From the NCBI GenBank assembly GCA_017381835.1, contig JAFOBK010000138.1, positions 1 to 19,280 on the forward strand: DNA of 19,280 bases. Reading direction: 5' to 3'. Source of the stretch: Oscillospiraceae bacterium (GTDB lineage Bacteria > Bacillota_A > Clostridia > Oscillospirales > Oscillospiraceae). Position 1 is the first letter of the stretch. Every line of letters starts with the position of its first letter. Shown here piece after piece: positions 13,312-19,280 of this stretch. Below the pieces are notes generated by a model, which saw only the letters and a program-made list of their open reading frames with translations, searched no databases and was not told the origin of the DNA. The position numbers were made by a program, and so were the translations under genes.

Positions 13312-15762
13312 TTACTTAATGTATTCTTTCTGTGTGGCGCTTTCGAAGATGGCCTTCACCACATTGCCGCAGCAGCGGCGCACATCTTCTGCGCAGGTTT
13401 TGCCGGACTTGACACCCTTAATGATTGCCCGCTTGAAGGTGCCGCCGCCGGGCATGATCAGGTCGTTGCCTGCCTTCATGGCGATGGCACTGTCAGCCTG
13501 ACCGGGATTGGTGGAGAACCAGTCGGTCATCACCACGCCCTGGAAGCCCCATTCATTCCGAAGCGCCTTGGTGCAGAGGTCATAGCTGTTGGGGGTGTAG
13601 ATGCCGTTTAGCTTATTATAGGAGGTCATGATGCCCTTGGCACCGCCCTTGCGGACAGTATATTCAAAGGGCCGCAGATAGATTTCCCGCAGCGCCCGCT
13701 GGGAGACCTCGCTGGATACGAAATTCCGGTTGTCCTCCTGGTTGTTGCAGGCAAAATGCTTCACGGTCACATAGCAACCGGGGGTTTCCTGGATGCCCTG
13801 GGTCAAGGCGGTTGACATAATTCCTGCAAGGAAGGGATCTTCGGAGAAATACTCAAAGTTTCTGCCGCACAAAGGGTTCCGGTGGATATTCACCGCCGGT
13901 GCCAGCCAATAGGTGCAGCCGTATTCTGCCATCTCCCGGGCAATGGCTTGGCCAACACCATGGAGAAGATCTGCGTTCCAGGTTTGGGCCAGGGCATTGG
14001 CTACGGGGAAGGCGGTGGCATACTGATAAAGCACCGATTCTTTCTCGGGGTCGCCGGTCATCAGCTTCTTCACAAAGCCGGGGAAGGACTCCATAATGGA
14101 CATTGCCATTTCCACGGGCTTTACCTTGCCCTTTTCGCTGACGGTGGAGCGCTTCTGAATGCGAAGTCCCGCAGGGCCGTCGCACAGCGCCACATTGGCA
14201 AGACCCCGATCCCAGAATTTGGAGGTGGTGTTACCCACAGAGCCGGGGAGGGTGAAGCGGGTGGTGCCGCCGAACATGCCGATGCCCACCACGATCTCCA
14301 CCATCTCCTCCAGGGAGAGGGTGTCCAGGAATGCTGTTACCTTGGGATCGTCACAGACAGCAGGTGTTTCGTAGGTATAGGCAACGGTCTGAATGGTGGC
14401 GGCGGGAATGGTCAGGCGCATCAGTTCCGGCAGCTTCTCAGAGCGGAAAGGAGCGGAGAGCTCTTCAAAGGAAGCGGTACAGGGGCAGATGGCGGTGTGG
14501 CGGGAGACAATGACCTCTTTATCCAGGGCAGCGATGCAGACGGGCTGGGTATTTCGGGAGGAATTGCCCAAACGCAGCACATAATCGCCTTTTTCCAGCA
14601 CATAGCAGTTATCGCTTTCCCGGAAGCTAGCAAGCTGGGGCATGTCAAAGCTCAGTGCCACAACCTGGCTTTCGCCGGGTGCCAGAGTGCGGGTTTTGCC
14701 GAATGCTGCCAAAGACTGGTATTCCTTGCAAAGGGTTCCTTCGGGAGCGGATGCATACAGCTGCACCACTTCCTTGCCGGAATATTTGCCGGTGTTGGTT
14801 ACTTCCGCGGTGACGGTGATTTTGCTGCCTTTCGCGGTCAGCGCATCAAAGCGGATGTCAAAATCCGTATAGCTGAGGCCAAAGCCAAAGGGATAGGCGG
14901 GCGTTACACCGAAGCTGTCAAAATAGCGGTAACCTACATAGATGCCTTCTTTGTAGTATTCCTTTTCCAGGTTGCCGTTTAAGTAGCTGTATTCCCGGGC
15001 GAAAGGAATATCGTCGTAATGCTTTGCCCAGGTGTCGGAGAGTTTGCCGGAGGGGGAGACTGCGCCGCTGAGGATATCCGCCACAGCGTGACCGCCCTCG
15101 CTGCCTAACTGGCAGATGTAGACGATGGCATTGATGCCGGGGATCTCATCCAATGCAGCCAGTTCCATGGAGCTGCCGCAGTTGATCACCAGCACAAACT
15201 TTTCGTAGTTGGCGGCGCAGAAGCGGATATGCTCCAGTTCTTCATCGGACAGCAGATAGTCGCCTTTTTCCACCTTCCGGTCGCCGCCTTCACCGGCCTG
15301 ACGGCTGAGGACATAAACGCAGGAATCCGTATCGGTCACGTCTACAATGGCAGGGCCGGCAGGCAGACGGAAATTATCAAAAAGCATCTGCATGATGTCA
15401 TCCATCTTAAAGATGTTGATCCGCTTGCGCTTTTCAATTGCGTAGGCTTCCTTGGCTTCTTTGTAATAGGCCGCAAAATCGTTGATCCATTTATGGGTGG
15501 TGACGGTGAAGCCCCGGTCTTCCAGACCTTCCAGGACGGTGACGCAGTGACGCTCATTGACTTCACCGCTGCCGGTACCGCCTTTGATGGTCATGGTGGC
15601 GCCGGCACCGTAGAGGGCCACCTTTTTGTGAGAAAAGGGAAGTGCGCCGTCATTTTTTAAAAGTACGATACTTTCGCAGGCTGCTTCGTAAGCCAGCTTT
15701 AAGTTGTCCAACTCTCTTTGGTTGGGATCATATTCATAACTTGCCTTGGTAAGAAGCTCCAT
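13312..15762 (-). CDS. Glycoside hydrolase family 3, inverted domain order (beta-glucosidase-like)
   Basis: An 816-residue exo-acting glycosidase. Unlike standard GH3 enzymes, the domains are swapped: the (alpha/beta) sandwich 'C' domain comes first (ACESIVLLKNDGALPF near the start), then a fibronectin-like domain around residues 310-400, and the TIM barrel catalytic domain last. The barrel carries KHFACNNQEDNR and ends in GVVMTDWFS with nucleophile D747. This inverted order is known from ruminal Clostridia such as Ruminococcus albus and Butyrivibrio beta-glucosidases. No signal peptide is present, so it acts on imported oligosaccharides or glycosides in the cytoplasm. ATG 15762 has AGGAGG upstream. 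It is first in an operon with Nudix and alpha/beta hydrolase genes. Exact sugar is not deducible. Confidence 0.94.
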   Translation of the reverse strand: MELLTKASYEYDPNQRELDNLKLAYEAACESIVLLKNDGALPFSHKKVALYGAGATMTIKGGTGSGEVNERHCVTVLEGLEDRGFTVTTHKWINDFAAYYKEAKEAYAIEKRKRINIFKMDDIMQMLFDNFRLPAGPAIVDVTDTDSCVYVLSRQAGEGGDRKVEKGDYLLSDEELEHIRFCAANYEKFVLVINCGSSMELAALDEIPGINAIVYICQLGSEGGHAVADILSGAVSPSGKLSDTWAKHYDDIPFAREYSYLNGNLEKEYYKEGIYVGYRYFDSFGVTPAYPFGFGLSYTDFDIRFDALTAKGSKITVTAEVTNTGKYSGKEVVQLYASAPEGTLCKEYQSLAAFGKTRTLAPGESQVVALSFDMPQLASFRESDNCYVLEKGDYVLRLGNSSRNTQPVCIAALDKEVIVSRHTAICPCTASFEELSAPFRSEKLPELMRLTIPAATIQTVAYTYETPAVCDDPKVTAFLDTLSLEEMVEIVVGIGMFGGTTRFTLPGSVGNTTSKFWDRGLANVALCDGPAGLRIQKRSTVSEKGKVKPVEMAMSIMESFPGFVKKLMTGDPEKESVLYQYATAFPVANALAQTWNADLLHGVGQAIAREMAEYGCTYWLAPAVNIHRNPLCGRNFEYFSEDPFLAGIMSTALTQGIQETPGCYVTVKHFACNNQEDNRNFVSSEVSQRALREIYLRPFEYTVRKGGAKGIMTSYNKLNGIYTPNSYDLCTKALRNEWGFQGVVMTDWFSTNPGQADSAIAMKAGNDLIMPGGGTFKRAIIKGVKSGKTCAEDVRRCCGNVVKAIFESATQKEYIK

Positions 15763-15791
15763 ACCATCGCCTCCTATATTTATATAGTATT

Positions 15792-15819
15792 ATCATATCA
15801 CACAGCCACCAAATTGCAA
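15792..15819 (-). promoter_or_regulatory. Promoter of the GH3 operon
   Basis: On the minus strand TTGCAA (15819-15814), 16-base spacer, TATGAT (15797-15792) with TG one base before. Start codon lies about 30 bases further. Confidence 0.65.
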
Positions 15820-15826
15820 CCAAACC

Positions 15827-15840
15827 AAATGTAAACATTT
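15827..15840. promoter_or_regulatory. Palindromic operator candidate between divergent promoters
   Basis: AAATGT-AA-ACATTT is a perfect 6+6 inverted repeat with a 2-base centre. It lies eight bases upstream of the GH3 -35 and 5-10 bases before the region of the weak -35 of the divergent gene. It could bind a sugar regulator, but it lacks the central CG usual in LacI-family operators. Confidence 0.35.
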
Positions 15841-15844
15841 CCGC

Positions 15845-15873
15845 TGGAATGTGATGATTTTGTGTGGTATGAT
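15845..15873 (+). promoter_or_regulatory. Extended -10 promoter of the 457-residue unknown gene
   Basis: TG-G-TATGAT (15865-15873) with only a poor -35 match (TGGAAT, 15845-15850, 17-base spacer). The 14 bases TGTGGTATGATAAG (15863-15876) recur exactly before the nrdG-type gene. Confidence 0.6.
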
Positions 15874-15896
15874 AAGAAAAAGGGGGGTGGGCAAAC

Positions 15897-17270
15897 ATGC
15901 AGTATAAGGAAGATCTGATGTGGATACTGGATAAAAACGGTGTCCGTCTAAGCAATACGGATGCGTGGCAAAAAGCGCGGGATGAGAACATCGCATTTGT
16001 CCACTCTTTGGGAAAGAAATGCGACTGCGTAGGCTGGAGTACGCTGAAGCGGGATGACCCTAAGGCGGAGGAAATACTGGATCGGATTTCTGCTTTTTGT
16101 AAGGAAAATGGCTGGACGGCTCGGGGACTCTATACAAGAGAGTATGAGAATTTGGAAACAGATTGGTATGCCGTTCAAAGTGTGTTTTTTAAGGATGGAA
16201 CTGTCGGGAAAATAGAAGGCGTACCCGACAGAGATGGAGGAACCCTCAAAACCCATGAGATCAGCGCATATCGGGAACTCCTCACGGGTCCCAAAACCCG
16301 GGGAAAGAACTTGTATTTACCGGATCGTTTTCGAAAGGCGTGTCTTAAGCATAATCTTTCCGGTTTGGAGTTTTGCTGGGTGAAAGATACGGGAAAATAT
16401 GCGGCTGAGCAGTATTTCCAGGCGTTCGGAACAGTACGGATTTCCAGGGTCGCAACTGGCTGGAATCTGAAGAGGCAAGATTTATGTAAACTTCCCTTAG
16501 ACAGCGGATGGCTGCCCCGGCTGGGTGAGGTGATTGGGCAGTGGACACAGCTGCAACTGCCCTATTGCTATCTGAAAGAGGATATGCCGGCAGCGGGGAT
16601 TGCTTACGCCTATATTCCCCAAACCTTTCATTGCTGTGGGCTATATGAAGTGCTGATCCATAAAGATATTGCAAAACTACTTTTGCAGGAGAAAGCGATT
16701 TCTGCCAATGCGCTGATGCCGGTTCCTGTGGTGGATGCTCTGCCTGGAGGTTATACACGAATGGATACAGAGCCTTGCCCCAGACCGTTGGAAACATACA
16801 TGGCGCAAAGCATTGCAAACTATGAAAAGTTGATTGTCAAGGCGCGACCGGAGAGAAAAATGTCGGAAAAAGATGCTTTGAAAGTGATGCGCAAGGCAAA
16901 GACAGACCGAAAAGGGGACTTCCAAAAGAAACTGCCCCAAAAACGGGAAGAAGAAATGCTGGCATCAAAGTTTGCACCCTTAGTGCCCTATTACAAGGTT
17001 GCGGAAGGCGGATTCCTGTCGGATGAATATGAACTGCTGGCACAGAAAGATATTCAAACAGAAACAGCAGAATTCTACGATCGTCTTGAAAAAGAAGAAT
17101 TGTTGGAGAAACAGCCGGAGGGTATGGTGCTTGCCCGTTGCGCCAATGGAGATAAGGTTTTGCTTTTGAAAGAAGGCAGTGTGATTCGCTTCAGCCATGA
17201 AGAGCCGGACATTGTAGATGAGTGGCAATCGCTGGCGCAGTTTGTGTTTGATGCAGTATCGGAAGAATAA
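15897..17270 (+). CDS. Unknown protein, possible SUKH-like C-terminal domain
   Basis: I do not recognise this 457-residue protein. It has no signal peptide and no clear membrane span, so it should be cytoplasmic. The N-terminal part (1-130) is acidic with many aromatic residues; a middle part (130-300) has scattered Cys; residues 313-355 are highly charged and probably helical. The last 60 residues (MVLARCANGDKVLLLKEG followed by VIRFSHEE...SLAQFV) have the pattern seen at the end of SMI1/KNR4 (SUKH) domains, which often act as immunity proteins to toxins; this is a weak resemblance. ATG 15897 has GGGGGG nine bases upstream. Codons are more AT-rich and less biased than in neighbours, hinting at acquired or weakly expressed DNA. 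It is a single-gene unit with promoter and terminator. Confidence 0.8.
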   Translation: MQYKEDLMWILDKNGVRLSNTDAWQKARDENIAFVHSLGKKCDCVGWSTLKRDDPKAEEILDRISAFCKENGWTARGLYTREYENLETDWYAVQSVFFKDGTVGKIEGVPDRDGGTLKTHEISAYRELLTGPKTRGKNLYLPDRFRKACLKHNLSGLEFCWVKDTGKYAAEQYFQAFGTVRISRVATGWNLKRQDLCKLPLDSGWLPRLGEVIGQWTQLQLPYCYLKEDMPAAGIAYAYIPQTFHCCGLYEVLIHKDIAKLLLQEKAISANALMPVPVVDALPGGYTRMDTEPCPRPLETYMAQSIANYEKLIVKARPERKMSEKDALKVMRKAKTDRKGDFQKKLPQKREEEMLASKFAPLVPYYKVAEGGFLSDEYELLAQKDIQTETAEFYDRLEKEELLEKQPEGMVLARCANGDKVLLLKEGSVIRFSHEEPDIVDEWQSLAQFVFDAVSEE

Positions 17271-17274
17271 GTAA

Positions 17275-17304
17275 GAGGGCGGTCATTGACCGCCCTTGCT
17301 TTTT
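17275..17304 (+). terminator. Terminator of the 457-residue unknown gene
   Basis: An 8-bp GC-rich stem (AGGGCGGT 17276-17283 with ACCGCCCT 17289-17296), 5-base loop, then TGC and five T. It begins five bases after the stop. Confidence 0.85.
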
Positions 17305-17319
17305 GGGAGTTTTTGCATC

Positions 17320-17348
17320 TTTCATTCGCAGTGCCTATGTGGTATGAT
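17320..17348 (+). promoter_or_regulatory. Extended -10 promoter of the nrdG-type gene
   Basis: TG-G-TATGAT (17340-17348) with a weak -35 TTTCAT (17320-17325) at 17 bases. No NrdR box lies here; the NrdR boxes are after this gene. Confidence 0.6.
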
Positions 17349-17368
17349 AAGCAAAAGGAGTGATCGCG

Positions 17369-18073
17369 ATGATCTGCGGATTGCAAAAGATGACGCTGCT
17401 GGATTTCCCCGGCAAAATTGCCTGCACGGTGTTTCTGGGCGGGTGTAATTTCCGCTGCCCCTTCTGCCACAATAGTGAACTGTTTATGGGTAGCCCCCAG
17501 AAACTGATGGAGGATGAAGAATTCTTCGCATTTCTGAAAACCCGAAAGGGTCTGCTGGACGGCGTCTGCGTCAGCGGCGGTGAACCGACTCTCTATAAAA
17601 ATCTGCCGGAATTTTTGGCAAAGATCAAAGAACTGGGCTTCCTGGTGAAGCTGGATACCAATGGCAGCCGTCCGGCGCTGGTAAAAGAGCTGGTAGAAAA
17701 GAATTTGGTGGACTATATTGCCATGGATGTGAAGAATTCTCCTGCCATGTATGCCCAGACCGTTGGCCTGGAGTCCATGGATTTAGCACCTATTGAGGAA
17801 AGTATGCGGTTTTTGATCGGCGGAACTGTGCCTTACGAACTGCGGACCACCCTGGTTTCCCAGCTTCATACGGAGGAGTCCATACAAGATATGGGGGCAT
17901 GGCTGGGGGGACTTGTAACCGGAATGAAACCAAAACAGCTGTTCCTGCAGAGCTTTGTGGACCGGGATACGGTACTTTTTGCAGGCCTTTCTGCCCCGGA
18001 AACTGACACAACCGCGAAATTTGCCAAGATTCTGGAACCCTTCTGCCAGCGTGTTACCATTCGTAACCCTTAA
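17369..18073 (+). CDS. nrdG: Anaerobic ribonucleoside-triphosphate reductase activating protein (radical SAM)
   Basis: A 234-residue radical SAM enzyme that uses S-adenosylmethionine and a [4Fe-4S] cluster to make the glycyl radical on NrdD, next door. The cluster motif CNFRCPFC gives the CxxxCxxC cysteines near residue 26, and SGGEPTL is the SAM-binding GGE motif. Length and the opening ICGLQKMTLLDFPGKIACTVFLGGC fit the longer NrdG2-like activase type, not the ~155-residue E. coli NrdG. The frame opens at GTG 17360, but AAAGGAG overlaps that codon; ATG 17369 lies eight bases after the ribosome site and is the better start. It precedes nrdD by 148 bases, and the downstream gene has its own NrdR-controlled promoter. 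Confidence 0.9.
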   Translation: MICGLQKMTLLDFPGKIACTVFLGGCNFRCPFCHNSELFMGSPQKLMEDEEFFAFLKTRKGLLDGVCVSGGEPTLYKNLPEFLAKIKELGFLVKLDTNGSRPALVKELVEKNLVDYIAMDVKNSPAMYAQTVGLESMDLAPIEESMRFLIGGTVPYELRTTLVSQLHTEESIQDMGAWLGGLVTGMKPKQLFLQSFVDRDTVLFAGLSAPETDTTAKFAKILEPFCQRVTIRNP

Positions 18074-18088
18074 CACAATATATTGTGT
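18073..18088. promoter_or_regulatory. NrdR box 1
   Basis: ACACAATATATTGTGT is a perfect palindrome (18 bases if flanks 18072-18089 are counted) and matches the known NrdR box pattern acaCwAtATaTwGtgt. It overlaps the stop codon of the activase gene and lies upstream of the nrdD promoter. NrdR is the repressor of ribonucleotide reductase genes that senses ATP/dATP. Confidence 0.9.
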
Positions 18089-18104
18089 TTTGAAAAGAAA
18101 AATC

Positions 18105-18120
18105 CCACAAGATATTGACA
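18105..18120. promoter_or_regulatory. NrdR box 2, degenerate, overlapping the nrdD -35
   Basis: CCACAAGATATTGACA keeps the central part of the NrdR pattern. It begins exactly 32 bases after box 1 (16-base gap, about three helical turns), the usual tandem spacing for NrdR. Its right end is the TTGACA -35 hexamer, so binding should block the polymerase. Confidence 0.8.
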
Positions 18121-18143
18121 AAAGAAACGACATCTTGTATAAT
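18115..18143 (+). promoter_or_regulatory. Consensus sigma-A promoter of nrdD
   Basis: Perfect TTGACA (18115-18120), 17-base spacer, perfect TATAAT (18138-18143). Transcription should start near 18150. Confidence 0.9.
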
Positions 18144-18192
18144 ACGGATGCTGTCGCCCTACGGGCTGCTGACAGCATCCGTTAAATTTTTT
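18144..18192 (+). terminator. Branched hairpin with T-run in the nrdD leader
   Basis: Outer stem of 12 bp (18144-18155 with 18171-18182) encloses a second stem GCCC-TAC-GGGC (18156-18166); T6 follows at 18187-18192 after TAAA. The 5' arm begins upstream of the predicted nrdD transcription start, so the complete stem exists only in RNA read through from the activase gene. It may be that gene's terminator, a leader element, or both. Confidence 0.6.
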
Positions 18193-18221
18193 ATTACTGG
18201 TTTTTACTGGAGGTATACATT

Positions 18222-19280
18222 ATGTATCAGGTTTTGAAGCGCGACGGCGGTACAGTCGAGTTTGAGATTTCCAAAATCAGCAATGCGATGATTAAGGCCT
18301 TTGAGGCGCAGAATCGTCAGTATCATCCCAGCATCATCAATCTGCTGGCACTGCAGGTCTGTGCTGACTTCGAGTCCAAGATCAAGGACGGCTTCATCGC
18401 TGTGGAAGACATTCAGGACAGCGTGGAAAAGGTTCTGTCCGATGCCGGCTACGCAGAAGTCGCCAAGGCTTACATCCTCTACCGTAAGCAGCGTGAGAAG
18501 GTTCGTAATGTCAACTCTGCTCTCTTAAACTACAAGGATCTGGTGGATAACTACCTGCAGATCAATGACTGGCGCGTAAAGGAAAACTCCACCGTTACTT
18601 ACTCTGTTGGCGGTCTGATCCTTTCTAACTCCGGCGCTATTACCGCAAACTACTGGCTGTCCGAAATCTATGATTCCGAGATCGCAGAGGCACACCGCTC
18701 CGCAGCGCTGCACCTGCATGACCTGAGCATGCTGACCGGTTACTGCGCAGGCTGGAGCCTGAAGCAGCTGATCCAGGAAGGCCTGGGCGGCGTTCCCGGC
18801 AAGATCACCTCTTCCCCCGCAGGTCACCTCTCCACCCTCTGCAACCAGATGGTCAACTTCCTGGGCATTATGCAGAACGAGTGGGCAGGCGCACAGGCAT
18901 TCTCCTCCTTTGATACTTACCTGGCTCCCTTTGTTAAGGTAGACAACCTGTCCCAGAAGGAAGTCAAGCAGTGCATCCAGTCCTTCATCTACGGTGTCAA
19001 TACTCCCTCCCGTTGGGGTACCCAGGCACCCTTCTCCAATATCACTCTGGACTGGGTATGTCCTCCCGACCTGGCTGACCAGCCTGCGATCGTTGGCGGC
19101 AAGGAGATGGACTTCACCTACGGTGATTGCAAGAAGGAAATGGACATGGTCAACAAGGCCTTCATCGAGATCATGACCGAAGGCGATGCCGATGGCCGTG
19201 GCTTCCAGTACCCCATCCCCACCTACTCCATCACCCGCGACTTTGACTGGAGCGAGACCGAGAACAACCGTCTGCTGTTC
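18222..19280 (+). CDS. nrdD: Anaerobic ribonucleoside-triphosphate reductase, 5' part (3' end outside window)
   Basis: NrdD reduces ribonucleoside triphosphates to dNTPs without oxygen, using a glycyl radical made by the activase encoded just upstream. The frame is open from ATG 18222 to the window end (353 codons). Residues 1 to about 90 are an ATP-cone regulatory domain (MYQVLKRDGGTVEFEISKIS...). The start of the ten-stranded barrel follows, with LHLHDLSMLTGYCAGWSLKQLIQEGL, FIYGVNTPSRWGTQAPFSNITLDW and RGFQYPIPTYSIT, all typical of the family. The glycyl radical site and zinc cysteines lie beyond the window. GGAGGT lies eight bases before the ATG. Strong codon bias suggests high expression. 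Two NrdR boxes and a consensus promoter precede it. Confidence 0.96.
   Translation, partial: MYQVLKRDGGTVEFEISKISNAMIKAFEAQNRQYHPSIINLLALQVCADFESKIKDGFIAVEDIQDSVEKVLSDAGYAEVAKAYILYRKQREKVRNVNSALLNYKDLVDNYLQINDWRVKENSTVTYSVGGLILSNSGAITANYWLSEIYDSEIAEAHRSAALHLHDLSMLTGYCAGWSLKQLIQEGLGGVPGKITSSPAGHLSTLCNQMVNFLGIMQNEWAGAQAFSSFDTYLAPFVKVDNLSQKEVKQCIQSFIYGVNTPSRWGTQAPFSNITLDWVCPPDLADQPAIVGGKEMDFTYGDCKKEMDMVNKAFIEIMTEGDADGRGFQYPIPTYSITRDFDWSETENNRLLF

Noticed and set aside
13882..14982. 366-residue plus-strand frame within the GH3 gene
   Set aside because: Antisense shadow of GH3 catalytic and fibronectin-like regions; no promoter or ribosome site.
17360..17368. GTG start for the nrdG-type gene
   Set aside because: The GTG overlaps the AAAGGAG ribosome site; ATG at 17369 has correct spacing.

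Overview
The window reads as a gut-type, low-oxygen Gram-positive bacterium of the class Clostridia, most likely an Oscillospirales relative. The evidence is RNase Y, LmrCD-like ABC exporters, an inverted-order GH3 glucosidase, anaerobic NrdD with its radical-SAM activase, consensus sigma-A promoters, strong AGGAGG ribosome sites and moderate GC content. This placement is an inference from gene style; no rRNA is present.

Layout, left to right. Positions 1-732 hold the 3' end of rny (RNase Y), closed by a strong terminator and followed by a structured interspersed repeat (777-867). A PfkB-family sugar/nucleoside kinase lies on the minus strand (877-1797). A 315-residue membrane protein of unknown function with a Cys/His cluster (1961-2908) has its own promoter. 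A heterodimeric ABC exporter operon on the minus strand (6603 to 2954) diverges from a compact amidohydrolase (6717-7550). A glycine riboswitch with a terminator precedes an alanine/glycine:cation symporter (7847-9253).

A minus-strand pair follows: an M3-like metallopeptidase lipoprotein and a YgjV-like membrane protein (11474 to 9305). Next come a NifX/NifB-like protein with a His/Cys tail (11568-11960) and a three-gene minus-strand operon (15762 to 12019) of inverted-order GH3 beta-glucosidase, Nudix ADP-ribose pyrophosphatase-type hydrolase and alpha/beta hydrolase. Diverging from the GH3 gene is a 457-residue unknown protein with a possible SUKH-like C-terminus (15897-17270). The window ends with the anaerobic ribonucleotide reductase module: the activase (17369-18073), then nrdD (18222 to beyond the window), whose promoter carries two NrdR boxes.

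Nearly every transcription unit has a recognisable promoter and/or intrinsic terminator, so the window divides into about ten independent units. No mobile element with a transposase, CRISPR array, tRNA or rRNA was seen, and no stretch over 300 bases lacks both a gene and a described element. I did not find a clearly novel multi-gene system. The most interesting items are the regulatory RNAs and operators (predicted glycine OFF-switch, NrdR tandem boxes, a hairpin straddling the nrdD start site), the interspersed repeat with paired compensatory changes, and two proteins I could not assign.
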